A stretch of DNA of 64,000 nt from Unio delphinus (taxonomy: Eukaryota; Mollusca; Bivalvia; Unionida; Unionidae). This document shows positions 1 through 18,229 of this stretch, one piece after another. The stretch spans positions 4,328,001-4,392,000 of the forward strand of contig JAQISU010000114.1 in the NCBI GenBank assembly GCA_029339505.1, in the 5' to 3' direction. The position numbers and the translations under genes were made by a program. The notes under the pieces are model-generated. The model was given only the letters and a program-made list of their open reading frames with translations, did no database searches and had not been told where the DNA came from. Each line of letters begins with the position of its first letter. Within the stretch, counting starts at the first letter, position 1.

Positions 1-239
1 AGTCTCCAAAATTGTTGTACAGTTCATCTGACCCCTTTGCTGCTTATTTGTTTGTGATTTGTGTTTATTTCTTGGTGATTTTGGTTGTGAGATGTTATTG
101 AATGCAGTTTGGGTAGATGTTGTGTTTTTCCGTGACTGATAATGAGGGTTATTAACACTTGTTGAATCGGGTTGATCCAACTGTGTTTGTGCGTCCATCG
201 TGATTTTCGAATAGTGTTTCACGGCAGTGGAGTGGAAAA

Positions 240-760
240 GGATGGACTAGGAAGGGATATTTTTGCCTGAACAAGTATTCAGGCCTAAAGGTAAGGAATG
301 TTTGGTGTAAATTTTACTCTCTGAATCTCTTTCTCCTGTTTCCAAGTATAACAATATAACAATCCTTGGAATTGGGGTGATGTTCCTTATGACTGTTGAT
401 ACAATGCGGAGTTGCTCTACAATCAGATTCCTGATGAGAATGGTCTCCGCATCGGATACCAACATATTTCGACTTTGGAACATTGGTCTTTGTGATGGCC
501 TTATTTTTTAACACTTATAGCATCGAAGGGAATTTGGAATGTACATTTCTACCTTTACTTGCAAAAACCCAATGCAGATTTTTATGAAGTTTAATACGTG
601 TTCTACGCACTGCAGTGACACCTTCATGTTTCATCCCCTTAATGATTTCTGTATCGGTGACTCCAGCCATGTCACGACAGCTCTTACGCCTTTGGACGAA
701 TGCAGTGTAGAGTGGGCGAATGAGGTCACTGGAAATATCGAAAAAGATTTTCATTTTCGT
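240..760 (-). pseudogene. Degenerate gag-like ORF1 of a Jockey/I-type LINE
   Basis: Read on the minus strand, two overlapping frames carry recognisable pieces of a LINE ORF1 (nucleic-acid-binding gag-like protein). At 515-754 there is a segment reading VTDTEIIKGMKHEGVTAVRR, the RNA-binding-domain wording common in Jockey/I-clade ORF1 proteins. At 314-514 there are CCHC-like zinc-knuckle remnants (CGDHSHQESDC, then C-x(4)-EHHPNSKDC). The frames are not continuous, so this is a dead fragment. The LINE pieces downstream at 1.5-4.0 kb are on the opposite strand, so this is a separate insertion. The clade assignment is from memory of family wording, not a search. Confidence 0.5.
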
Positions 761-1499
761 GATATTATCTGATTTACCCTTTCGCTCACAAGCAACAAGA
801 AGGCAACCCGATTTTAGGATTTTTTACCCTTTGGGTGTGCCAGTGGATCCCGAAATGTTGTTTGTTTCACTAACAAACAGACAGTACAGCAAGTTGTTGT
901 TTGTAATCCTAAGACTGAATAACCATAAAGTGTGGAAATTATTCCACACCACGTGGTTCTTCATTGGAGTCAGACTTTGGTCTGATACGTTTGTTCTTGG
1001 TTTTTGTTTTGGAAATTTCTATGATTATTGGTTAACATTTCCTATTCAAATCCCACTGATACACAGATCCTATATTCGTTAGATAAAATTACCTGGGATT
1101 GACCCATGAAGTTTCTTTCAAAGAGTCAGTAAAATTACCTTCCGATTGACCCGTTGAGCCATCTCCTTCTACGAGGTCTTCTAAAACTTGGGCAAGTAAA
1201 AGCGAAAGGTATAGAATATATTGGCAACGGTGGTATAAAGATAAATACAAGATATAGTGAAGGTGAGCAAGTCAATAAAGACCACCTAGGGCTCAACGTG
1301 ACCGACCGATTTGTCGAGACCAGGCCCATCTCGTTCAAACATATAGTTTGCAAATTTAGTGTGTTGCAACAACCAGGATCCTTTCCTTCCCCGACACGAG
1401 CCGAAACCCACGGAAAACAGGTTGCCTCTACTTAGTCGCCTCTTACGACACGTAGTGAGATAAATCGGGCCAATTCTAAAGTTTACTTTCTTGTTATGT

Positions 1500-3130
1500 G
1501 TGAGGAAATAGGTCAAACAGACAATGACGATGAAAATGAAAACATTCCTCGATATTCCAGTGACACCAATCGCTCGGAGACACTCAATACGTCCAAAGGC
1601 GTGTTCCCCGATCAACGATGCAGATGTCATAGAATGTGTGAAAAATGAAGATGTCACAGCAGTATGTAGGATACGTATAAGACCTAATAGCAATCTGTAG
1701 CATACATTTTTACTCACCTTCAACAAACCATCAGTACCCAAAGTTGTCAAAGCTGCATTTGGCAACTGAAGGTCGAGATATACACACCAAATCCCCTTCG
1801 ACGAGAACATTGAGGCAGAAGTAACTGCTCCATGTACCCAGGGTGCCTCCAAACTGAGCAACAATAATACATACCCCATACTGACTCCAGATAAATAACC
1901 AAACAGATAACATCTGCGAAAGGTCTAAACAAGCGCCACAATATCCAGCATAAACTTATAATGAACAGCATCATACAATCGAACAGTCGAGGACTTAAAG
2001 TCAACTACAACGATATTCTCCTGCTTCCAAATGACAATGGTCCTGCAGTAATTTGTCAACAGGAAACATTCAAAGGTTGACACGGCTTTAGGAGGACTTT
2101 CTGTTCTTGTAAAGAATAGAGTCCTTACAGCGTCATCCGTTTAAAAACAAATATGCAAGCCGTTGCTGTAAGCGTTCCTCTACATCGAGTGATTACCTTT
2201 TGCTATATTTACATACCACGAAACACCAACATAGTAGCAAACAAATTAGAAAATATTCTTCAACTAATTTCGGAGCCCTTTTGTTTTACTCGGGAATTTT
2301 AATATCCCTAACATTCTATGGGGATTAAATCACATACACAACAGATGTCACAATACAATGCTAAATCACCGACATATGTACACCCAGGAACGGGTTCATA
2401 CACGTGTATGGATTTGACAATTTGCTATACTACGCTGCTTTTGGACTATGAATTGAAGGTCGCTGATGACCTTTACAGCAGTGATCACTTTTCAATCTCC
2501 CTAGATTTAATATATTAACTACACAATTGATGAAGTATGCTCTCAAACTAGTATCAATCTCTCTGAATCCTTCATTTTCGACTGTTTTTCAACCCAAATA
2601 CAAAACTTTGTCGAAAACAAGTCAAATATCATACATTCATTTGGCATCAGAATATAATTCAGTCCTGACAGTAACAAAATTGATATTTCTACAATTCAAT
2701 AAATGTTTGTCTCTAAAACACCTCCCTGGCTCTTTAAACAACCAAAAGTACTTTTTACATTACACGATGGGAAAAAATCTGATATAATAAATATCACTTG
2801 TATTTCAGATTTCTTGAAGGAAGTAAACATATAATAACAATTATAAGTTGTATTCTATCACCTAGAGCATATTTAAGTAATGTAAGTACCGCCACTTATT
2901 TTCAACATCTTTTCATCTGTCCTCATTAACTTACACCATTTAGATTTCCAATTGATCGATAAGCTTCAAATTGTACTACTACCATCTTACCATTTTACTT
3001 TCAGCTATTTAGTGTTTTTATATCACTAGTTGATTTTATACATTTACCATTTTTAAACGATTATGCATATGACATATTGTCTGGCAATAAATATCCCAAA
3101 GTGGAGGTGAGCTTTTAAAAATCAATCAAT
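1500..3130 (+). pseudogene. Degenerate Jockey/I-type LINE: ORF1 scrap, endonuclease and 3' UTR
   Basis: Plus-strand fragments in correct LINE order. Positions 1620-1700 encode an ORF1 scrap (KNEDVTAVCRIRIRP). Positions 1965-2070 encode the start of an apurinic-type endonuclease (SRGLKVNYNDILLL, then PAVICQQETF). Positions 2318-2518 encode its end (TYVHPGTGSY...DLYSSDHFSI, with the conserved SDH). No reverse transcriptase follows. Positions 2790-3130 are a 3' UTR-like block ending in ATCAATCAATCAATC, and are homologous to 3660-3990. Multiple stops and internal deletion show an old inactive copy. Confidence 0.55.
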
Positions 3131-3229
3131 CAATCTTCTGTGACTCACTAACAGTGCATCAGTGACTATACAATATAAAACTGAAGAACCGATTGCTAAT
3201 CACTCTGCTGGCTAACGTACTGAGCTGAG

Positions 3230-3990
3230 TACCTACCACAATAACATATAATGTTTGTTACCTAGCCATATTGGTACTGAAGATAATGAAAAAGCAGATC
3301 ACGCTACTAAATTAGCCCTATCTCAAGAACCATCTGATTTTAAAATATCGAATAATGATTTTAAACCTCGTATCCAAGAGTATTTACACCAAAGGTGGCA
3401 GGCATCGTGGAATGATGCTGTGAATAACATGACAAACTTCACACCATCAAATCAACCCTAGGAGAATTTACTCCTCCTACAGAACCAACCATCCGTAGCG
3501 AGGAGTTAATCATTGTAATAATTTTAATTGGTCATACGTACATAACCCACTTAAACTTACTAAGAGGTGAAGATCCACCAGAGTGCGTTACTTGCAATAA
3601 ACCATTTGGAGTGTTTCTATATGCAACGTACGCGTGATAAGTATTATAATCTGCATGAAATGAAGGAACTATTGATGCTAAACATAATATCACTCGCATT
3701 ATAGATTTCTTGAATGAAGTAAATCTTTGTTTTAAACTATTACTTTTAGGCCATCACCTAGAGTACTTTTCTGTCTTGTAAATACCATCAATTATTTTCA
3801 ACATCTTTTCACCCGTCTTCATTACTATGCATATTTTCATTCCCCATTGATCGGGAAGCTTTCTATGATACCGTTACCGTCTTGCGAATTACTTTTAACT
3901 ATTGGGTTTTTGTATCGCTGGTCGATATTAAAACATTTAATGTTTTAACGCTTTTACATATAATTTGTTGTTTGTCGTTAAATAGCACAA
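3230..3990 (+). pseudogene. LINE remnant: RNase H domain plus 3' UTR
   Basis: Positions 3255-3461 encode LPSHIGTEDNEKADHATKLAL, the C-terminal part of a LINE-encoded RNase H domain (conserved P-S-H-I/V-G and N-E-x-A-D). A CVTCNK cysteine segment follows near 3580, typical of the tail downstream of RNase H in I/Jockey-like elements. The block 3660-3990 aligns by eye with 2790-3060 (shared ATTTCTTGAA, ATCACCTAGAG and TATTTTCAACATCTTTTCA), so both fragments belong to one family. Frame breaks make it a pseudogene. Confidence 0.5.
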
Positions 3991-4977
3991 AATGTATGTG
4001 CGCCGTTACAATAAATCAAACTAATTATCGCTTTGTTATGCCAACAATAATGGTTTGGGGTAAATCTTCAATATTTAGATTGAATGCCTTGCTGTGTCAT
4101 TCGTTACGTTAAAAGTCTAATTGTTAAATCATGTTGTATTTTAACATAATCATATAATCTAATATTCCAACTCATCATATTATTGATATACAGTTAATAT
4201 GCGTTATGTATATATCCTTGTAATTCGTTACGTTTTCCATCATAAAAATGAAACGTTTCCACAATCAGGTTAATCAAATTTCGAAGTTTTATATTCAGTG
4301 AGCTTTTGTCTTATAAATTGTTGTCATGGCGCATCAATTAATGAAACATTTCTCTTTGCATTAATTCCGATTTACCAGTTTGATAAACTAATAAAATGTA
4401 TTATCTAATATTTGAGCTGTGCTCAAATGATTGAGATAGAAATATGGCTATAGGAATTGCTGTTTGCATTGACTAGATACCAAGCTAAAAGACAAGAAAA
4501 AACACGAACATTATGATCTTAAAATCTTTGTTTAGTTTATTTTGATATTTCACGCTTTCCTATCGTATTCAATCATGATATGGTGTGTGCCAAAGAAAAC
4601 AACCTTTAGCCAGATGACATTTACTGTTGGTATCACCTTTTTATTGTGGGATTTGTCTTATTAGAAAAGTAAACTTACATTTAATGCTGCAAATATTATC
4701 ATTAATGCAGGCATAGTAGTGTTATCGTTCTATGTTCTACATATATTGTCATTGCTCATCTATGACAAGTAAATGTTGCCCATTCGATAATAATAATAAT
4801 GAAGACATTGTATAGCGCCTAATCTTTGAAAGCTCTAAGCGCTTTACACCATCAATAATGATATGACTACACTATTGAACAACAAATGACAAAAACAATG
4901 AAATTGGAAAACATAAAAATATGCTGAAAATATATAAGATATAAAACATGATTAGGTCGCTAAGTTCGTCCCTGAAG

Positions 4978-6380
4978 TCAAAACAGGTGAGTCTTGAGAG
5001 CACTCTTAAAAGGGACCACTGTGTCTTTGTGTCTAATTTCAATGGGCAATTCGTTCCACGTCGCCGGGCCCTGGTATGAAAACGAGCGTTGTCCATATAA
5101 CTTTGTTTTCACCTTGGGAACAGTGAGTTTACTATTATCAGAAGAAGAGCGTAAGGATCTAGCTAGTGTATACACATGGGTGAGGCTGGATAGGTATGTT
5201 AGACTGGAGTCTGTCATTGAAATATAGCACAGAGAACAAATTTTGTGTTTGATTCTGTATCGAATTGATAGCCAGTGTATGGTATAGAGCAGTGGTGAGG
5301 TGTGCTCTGATCGAGGTACTCTAAAGATGATCCGTGCAGCTGTGTTTTGAAGTTTCTGGAGTAAATATTCTGACGAACCAGACAGAATTGAGCTACAATA
5401 GTCCAGTCTTGAAAGTACTAATAAACACACAAGTGTTTTCGTGGCATCAACAGAAAGATATTTACGAATGGAACTAATGCGTCTCAATTCAATATATGCA
5501 GCCCTGCAGATGTTCATGACATGTTGGTGCAATGTGAGAGTACTGTCTAGAGTAACACCTAGATTCCGAACTGACTGTGAGAATTTAATGTTGGTGTTGC
5601 TGATATTTATTGTCTGAGGTAAAGGATGTGGATGAGAAAGTCTTTGTGTTGTGATCAGAATAGCCTCAGTTTTATCATCATTCATCCGCAGCTTGTTACA
5701 TGTCATCCATGATTTCACATCCGAAATGCACTTCTCTACTCCAAGGATGGTAGCATCAACTTCAGTTGGGTGGCTAGACTTGTATATTTGGGTGTCATCA
5801 GCGTACAGTTGGTGTGACACTGGGTGATGATCTATGACAATTGAGAGCGGCTGATTGTACAGAATGAAGAGAACAGGTCCAAGAACAGATCCCTGTGGAA
5901 CACCATAACATACGTCAACTGGGCTGGAGTGTATTCCATTTGCAGATATAATTGGTGTCCTGTTGACTAAGTAGGACTTGAACCACTGTAAGGCTATATT
6001 CTGAATGCCAAATACATTCTGGAGACGGTGAAGTAATATATCATGGTCTATTGTGTCAAATGCTGCAGATAAATCCCGGAGAGTGAGGACTGTAATCTTT
6101 CCACTATCCAAAGCGGAGAGAATGTCACTAAATACTTTCAGAAGAGTAGTTTCCGTACTGTGGCAAGGGCGATATGCAGACTGTATATTGCTGTAAAGAC
6201 TGTTTGAATTCAAATGAGATACAAGTTGAGTTAGAACAACCTTTTCTAAGATTTTTGATATAAAAGGTAGATTAGAAACTGGGCGGTAGCTCTTTAAATC
6301 CTTATGGTCCAGTGATGGTTTCTTCAGCAGTGGCTTTACAATGGCAGTTTTGAAAAATGATGGGAATTCCCCTGATGAGA
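4978..6380 (-). pseudogene. CR1/L2-like reverse transcriptase
   Basis: This open frame of about 465 codons copies LINE RNA into DNA at the insertion site. Visible RT motifs in order are FKTAIVKPLLKK and YRPVSNLPFISKILEK (6240-6370), QSAYRPCHSTETTLLK, the motif A region AFDTIDHDILLHRL, GVPQGSVLGP, the catalytic box YADDTQIY, NLGVTLD, and the C-terminal WNELPIEIRHKDTVVPFKSALKTHLF. The catalytic YADD is intact. The frame is open upstream of the first in-frame start-like codon and breaks at a CT-rich tract near 6380, where one base must be gained or lost to continue into DVIN-type sequence. It therefore looks like a recently dead copy. Confidence 0.75.
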
Positions 6381-6511
6381 GAGAGAGATATTAATAACAT
6401 CAGTTAGTGAAGGCAGTATTGGTTCTAAGGACTCAAGCAGCAGTGATGTCGGAATTGGAACAAGTTCACAAGACTATGGTGCACTTTTCAACACGATTGT
6501 ATGTACTAAAT

Positions 6512-7205
6512 CTATAAAAACAGGTTCAAATGCTCATAACGGTTGTCGCTGAAATTCTGCACCATAACTGTATGGTGATGAATCAGTTGAAATTGTGCTG
6601 TCAAGCGAATCTCTAATGGTTTGAACTTTGTCATTTCATTGAAGAAATTTGCAAATTGGTCTGGTAGGTCTAGTGGAGAGAAGGTCGTTGGAAGTGGTGT
6701 ACATTTGTTCCTTGACATTAGTTTATTAGTTATGTCAAAGAGCTCTTTGCAGCTGGAACTCTCCGTGATCTTAGTACTGTAGTGGGATGATTTGGCTAAA
6801 TGGACTATGTTTGTGACGTTCTTCTTAGCGGCTTCGTAGATTTGTTTATGAATAGTGAGTCTGGTGGAAAGCCAAAGCCTCTCTGCTTTTCGGCGATGTC
6901 TTTTAGCAGTGCGAAGCTGGTCCCTAACACTGCTATACCAAGGAGAACACTTGTTTTTATTGATACTCTGCATTTGGTGTCTGGGGCATGTTTTTCAAGC
7001 AATGAACGCAGGCAGTTATGAAGTTGTTCCGCTGTTGGATGTAAGAAAGTTGTTAAGTTTTCTTAATTGTCATGATTTGGTTTCTCTTAGTAGCAAACAG
7101 AGGTGGAGGGTTAGGGACTGATACGTCGAGATGGCATACAATGCAGATGTGATCCAATGCAAGTTCGTGGGATACAAGAGTTGATTTCAGAATAGTATCA
7201 TCAGG
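6512..7205 (-). pseudogene. LINE endonuclease end and EN-RT linker fragment
   Basis: The minus frame at 6512-6973 reads SPWYSSVRDQLRTAKRHRRKAERLW and SCKELFDITNKLMSR, the linker typical of CR1/L2 elements between endonuclease and reverse transcriptase. Further upstream (about 7080-7205) a frame encodes DDTILKST..HELALDHICIVCHLDVSVP, the C-terminal part of an apurinic-type endonuclease with its conserved DH. A stop and a frame change separate the two, and the catalytic N-terminal half of the endonuclease is missing. Confidence 0.55.
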
Positions 7206-9260
7206 TCTATAAACAAATATGTTTTGTTTCAAATCCTATAAAGTTACATTAAACAAGTACTTATGTTGATCGGAAGATCTCTCCTCTCTGGTATTGCTAT
7301 AATGCAGAATTGGTTATGAATTGTGTAGTAGTGGATGACAGGCAGTTTTATCTAGATATTGAATTACTTTTGAAAATGTATATTTTAAGGTTGCAGATTG
7401 ACATTATCCCTCTTACTTATCCGCATTCATAGTACTGCCGCTTTTCATATATCGTGAATCGACACTTTTAACCATTATTTGCATCAAATTGACATTGTTG
7501 AAACTACCATAAATGATAACTGCTGTATCATATATTGGTATTGATTATCATCAAAAAGAAGATACAAACAACAATTTACATCAGCATATAAGACTATGGA
7601 CTTATTGAAGAATTCAAATATAATTTATCAGAATTCTTTATAAAAATACTTTCCCAATAAAAGACACTGTCCCATTTCTCGGCCTAAAGGTAGAAATAAT
7701 GATCTACATTATTTGGTTGGTCAGCATTAGAATAATTATAAAACTGAGTGATTAACGCACAAGCTTGTGACCCCAAGTCTCTTTCGATAGTATCTTCCAA
7801 ATTAAATATGTTAAGGGGAATAGGAGAAGCAGTATACACAGAACAAAGACTAAAGTGTACATAGGCAGACGCAACCATATCTGTAATGCAGTAAATCAGA
7901 AGTGTTAGGTGGAATTTCCATGCGAACATCGATACATCTGTTGGACTTCTAAGAGTTTATATTAAGCTCTTTTGCATAAAAATATGTTTTTGTTGGTATA
8001 TTCCTTTCATGTCTTTAAAACATAACACAGTGGCACAGGAGTACATGATTTTGAAAAAGTAATTGTATTACAGCACACGTTCAATTAGGATTGACACTTT
8101 TTCTAGAATGTCATGTAAGCTTGAATTTTTTTAGACCCATAAGATCAAATAAGTGAAAAAAAAATGGACGCATTTTTCTGTTTAGCTGTTTTTGTTTTAC
8201 CCATTTAGTATGTAAAATTGCTTGTTTGACGTCATAACATCATTTAAAATAAATTGTTTAAAAGAACCTACAGTTTTAGCGGTTCATAAAACATTGGAAA
8301 GAAACATATTTTTTTGGTATTTTGTTCCTCCACTTTGCGGTTACTTTATACTGAGTGGTCAACCTGGTGTTCCAATTTTTACATCAATGTAATAATATTA
8401 TTGTTAGTAGTATTTATAATTATTAGCGTTGATGCTGCTGTCTATTGTACTCCCTGTCATTTATGATATTTACTGGTACGGTTATATAATAATAATCTTT
8501 TCCATAGCATTTCAGTTAGTAGAACATTCGGAGTTGAAAGAGGAACTCATCTTTATAGACCACTTACACAAGAGAACAATTATTTCAGTCTTGATTATCT
8601 TTTTGAGGAATAATTTGCTTGTATACCACCTCATACACGCAATTTAGTAATTGTTTTTTGTTTGTTCATCTTTTTCATCTAATATCACGAAATGATCGTA
8701 CTAACTCCCAATGTTATGTTAATCACAATATCTTAAAATGATTTCAGTAATAGACACAATCAATGATATTATGTCGTAACTTGAACTAAAATGCTAGTTT
8801 GGGATTATTTCGAATTAATTCCAGGACAATATAGCTGGATTATGTAATTGTGATCTGCGACTAACAGTACTCTGTCACCACACTGCAGTGGAAACCCTTT
8901 ACACTAATTAAAAGAGATCACATATACTCTGTGACTTATCGTCTGTATCTGCTATCTAAATATTCACGAAGCGCGATATAATTTTCATATATATCATTCC
9001 TTGCAAATATCAACACCCAGAGCCATCTTCATTGCGTGTCCTTCAAATAGTTAATGATTTTCACGTATATCATTCGTGTCGCTTTCTTGATATAATAAAT
9101 GCAAAGGATTCCTATTGATGATAATTCCCAGAGAAATTCCAGTTCTAGAGATAACTGTGAAAACTATGACTAGCACATATTGACATATGATAGACGATGG
9201 CGTTAAAGAATTAGTAACTTAATCTCTTTCCGGCATTAAATGTTTTCATTCCTTTACTAG
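7206..9260. other. Non-genic AT-rich stretch
   Basis: I see no convincing coding frame, RNA gene or repeat. The short open frames here have no recognisable motifs and are expected in AT-rich DNA. It ends at a pyrimidine-rich acceptor-like site (TTTCATTCCTTTACTAG, AG at 9259-9260) just before the first coding exon of the host gene. Confidence 0.4.
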
Positions 9261-9268
9261 GAGCGGAA

Positions 9269-14870
<5,602 letters not shown>

Positions 14871-15067
14871 TGGTAACATTTCAGTAACAAGGGACTAAGT
14901 ACATCTGATATCGTCCCCAATTTCCAGCATCCGATGATGCGAGTTCATCCAATCTATATTGTTTTCATGCAAGTTGCAAATACTAAATTGTATACAAGTT
15001 TTAATTTTCAGTATTTGAATCAAAATGTTTGCACTTCATGTAACAAATGTAAAAAAATCGTTGATTC

Positions 15068-15073
15068 AATAAA
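15068..15073 (+). promoter_or_regulatory. Polyadenylation signal of the four-transmembrane gene
   Basis: AATAAA lies 198 bp after the stop codon of exon 3, within AT-rich 3' UTR sequence. It is duplicated at 25896-25901. Confidence 0.6.
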
Positions 15074-15099
15074 ACCAAACTAGCATTGCTTATTTTTTC

Positions 15100-18005
15100 T
15101 TATGCATTTGTGAAATGTTAGTCGACGAGCATAGTTACGTTGATATCGGTAATGTTGAAAGGTTTGGTTTACGTATTGAATTAGTTCAAGAAGCAAAGAT
15201 GGATAATATAATCCCATAAGTAACAAATCTGGAAGTCTTGAGTGTTTAGTATATGTAATTATTGAAGATACTTATATTTTCTTTTAAGATGACGATAGCA
15301 AATTTTGATTCCCCTGTAACCAGGTAAATAAAGAAGTAATAAATAACAAAGTCAATACCCATTGGCTAATATCACTAATCCAGTCATAGAGGCCTATATA
15401 TGAGAAGATATATAAGATAAGACTATTCAGGATTTATATTTAAGAGATCGTTTAACTGTACAACCAATAATAATATGTGTATCTTTGAAAAGAAGGCAAC
15501 TTCAGACTATTTTATAAAATGTAAAGCTTGTTAAAAGTTGGAATTCAGGATTATTTTCCCAAGTACATTTCATAATTATGTTTTGTATTCTTCAATTTAA
15601 GGGAAACGTACATTTCATTGTACGGGTCAAATCCAATGCAAGTACAAGGAATAATGCTAGTTGACGTCTTAATTTGGTAGCGATGGGGTATATGTCAAGC
15701 AAGTGCAAGGACAAGATAGAATACTTTTCAACTTCTTTGCTTGGCAACGATGGGGTCTATGTCAGGCAAACGCCAGGGAAAGGCATACAATTTGTCAACT
15801 TCTTTCTTTGGTCGCTACTGAGGTTGCCCGTTTTGGTTATTTATGTGCCACAAATTAATAACCTGGAAATCCATAACAGATAGTACATTTAAATATAGCT
15901 TTTATCTTTAGAGAATAATAGAGTAAAATCAATTAATTGATAATGTATTCAGTTGTAAGGATTTCACATGTTGAAACAAACCTTGATTTCTTTTACATAG
16001 TAAAATGTTTGGTCCGGTATTTGAGCACCTGTACATGTAAATACAGCCAAGGCATTATGAAATGTCAATATAAGTTTAGGTGTCACATCGGGAATTTTAC
16101 AAATTAGACAAGAGACGTTTGACAATCTGGGAGACATTACATGAATCATCAATATTCCCCGTCCAGCCATTCAACCAACCAATCAATCAACCTGTCTATT
16201 TATATTGCTAATCTTCTCCTTGCCTACATTACCTGTATCCTACCTACAAACCTACCGAAAGGCTAGGTATGATATCTTCTGCCTTAGTTTAATGTCCATA
16301 TTACTTCCTTGTCACTCATTATCTGGGGTCTAAATTATTAGGTAAAACATGTATGAAGAATATATTAAATTACCAAACAACAGATCTGTTCAAATATTAT
16401 ATATGTGCATGGAAACATTAAGACACGTAATAAATGCAAAGTATATTGCAACATATGACTTCACAAATTGCGTGAGCTGCATAAAATGTAGCACAGTATA
16501 TGCAAAATTGCCATGTACACGCCCATAATCTGTGAAACAATTACAGATATAGCATAAAACATCTTTCAATTGTGTGACATTATAATATTATATTCCACTT
16601 CGTTCAATTATGAACTGAATCTATTTTGTTCACGTATATTGACTAAGCTGTTGCACAGACTGGTTCAAGTATATTGTTTTTCATAGGCCCTAGCGAATTA
16701 TATGCATTTCGCTACTCTATCATCTCTGGAAGTTAATCAAGCGATAGTATTTCGGAAACAAATCATATGAAGTTGAACCGAAAAGTATCACTTAAAATTA
16801 AACTTATTTCAACTAACATCCTTAACACCACTTCGGTGTCATATATGAATCACAGAGCAGCATGGGTCAGCGGCTGTGAATAATTGATTGAACAAAATTG
16901 TCTGTAATGGGTATTGAACACACTGTTATTGGATAGGGAACAAAAACCGTCTGTTTTGTTTGTTATTGTTACAACATTGGCATCATATGAATTTCTTTCG
17001 TGAAATAATATACATCAAACTAGCAGTGATTTAAAAACTGGAACTAAAAATAGTTTCATTGGTTTTATAATAACTTGGATTGGAAATAATTTAGCATTTT
17101 GTATTTGTAACGTTGTTTTCTAGGGTATATTTGCTAATACCGTAAGAGGAGGTACAATTGAATATTTTTAAATTGATGAACATATTTCTTCGATCTCGCA
17201 CTTAGCAATACCTACTGTATACGTGATTAATATACACAAAAAGGTGATGAATAACAATATAATAACATATCTACATAACCAAACAACACAAATAAGTTTC
17301 CTCAATTTCTTTACTCGATTGACATATTTAATTTGTCAATTACATGAACTGATATTCACCGTGAGAACGTTTCCACCTGTCCCTGCTACTTCATTGTCTG
17401 GTACTCCAGTACTCCTATCTTCCCTCGATTACGTTGTCTTCTAGGGTATATTTGCTAATATCGTCCTAAATGGATATCAAGAGCATGATTTAAAGCATGG
17501 CAGTCTTTTGTCTAAACAAATATGTTTTCGAATAATTGTCTCCGTCGATATCTACACATTTCATTTGTTGTACCGTGCTTGGTAAAATGGGTGAATTAAT
17601 AGCATGCCCCATCTTCAATTTAACATGAGCTATTTTCTACACGTTAGTTAGGCGGAAGTTGGCAATATGGCTCAGCATGTGATAATTTGCGGGAATGTGT
17701 GTGCATGCACAGCTGTGGTAACTTGTTTGTTACAAACTAATGTCTATGTAAGAACTCTCGCCGCAAGAGAGTGTACATTGTATGCATGTTCATATGTGAT
17801 GAGATTAATAGAACATTGCATACTTCATTGGTAGCGAGTTGCTTTATCTACCCTTAATTTAATTATTAAATTTTAATTTTATGAAGATATTCAACAAAAG
17901 AGTGTGACTCTGTGTGTGTGTGTGTGATTTGGATTTTTAAAGCAGCTTTAACAATTTTCCAGTCATATCGCTACGATGTCTGCAGTGTGACAGTTTATAG
18001 TAATG
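15100..18005. other. Non-genic stretch with a short imperfect minisatellite
   Basis: No gene recognised. At about 15670-15830 an imperfect repeat of roughly 70 bp (TTGGTAGCGATGGGGTATATG, then TTGGCAACGATGGGGTCTATG, each followed by a CAACTTCTTT block) gives a short open frame with no known motif. The phrase TCTAGGGTATATTTGCTAATA occurs at about 17121 and again at about 17441. All of this recurs in copy B at +10828. Confidence 0.45.
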
Positions 18006-18009
18006 TCCA

Positions 18010-18228
18010 TTATTTGGCATCATGCCACAGACATGTAGCATGATGTCCCACCCAGTCACATCCTGACACCAGACCGACCAGTCCTAACACTAACCTCTTA
18101 TTGCTAAGCGCCAAACGAGGCAGCTGTTGGTACCATTTTTGGAAGCCTTTTGTTCGGCCAGAGATCGAACCCACGACTACTGCGTTCGAGGCGGACGCTC
18201 TAAACACTAGGCCACCGGAGCGGGTAAA
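18010..18228 (-). mobile_element. tRNA-derived SINE, copy A
   Basis: On the minus strand the sequence starts with a tRNA-like head containing an A box (TGGCCTAGTGTTTAGAG) and a B box (GGGTTCGATCTC) at normal spacing, the internal RNA polymerase III promoter. A non-tRNA body follows, containing GGTGTCAGGATGTGACTGGG. This is the usual build of animal tRNA-SINEs that move using LINE machinery. Copy B of the duplication holds the same insertion. Confidence 0.8.
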
Positions 18229-18229
18229 C

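Larger units (their letters stand above)
4786..7205 (-). mobile_element. 5'-truncated CR1/L2-like non-LTR retrotransposon
   Basis: Minus-strand element in EN-RT order. About 6.98-7.20 kb holds the end of an endonuclease, 6512-6973 the EN-RT linker, and 4978-6380 the reverse transcriptase. The 3' end is at about 4786, where the sequence ends in a (TAATAA)n-type tail after a TATAGCGCC...AAGCGCTTTAC block, a 3' terminus typical of CR1/L2-like LINEs. The 5' end is lost near 7205. Frame breaks lie near the CT-rich tract at about 6380 and around 7060. It is probably inactive. The clade call rests on remembered motif wording. Confidence 0.7.

Noticed and set aside
1286..1879. 197-residue minus-strand frame
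   Set aside because: It overlaps plus-strand LINE ORF1/endonuclease remnants and shows no protein motif of its own.
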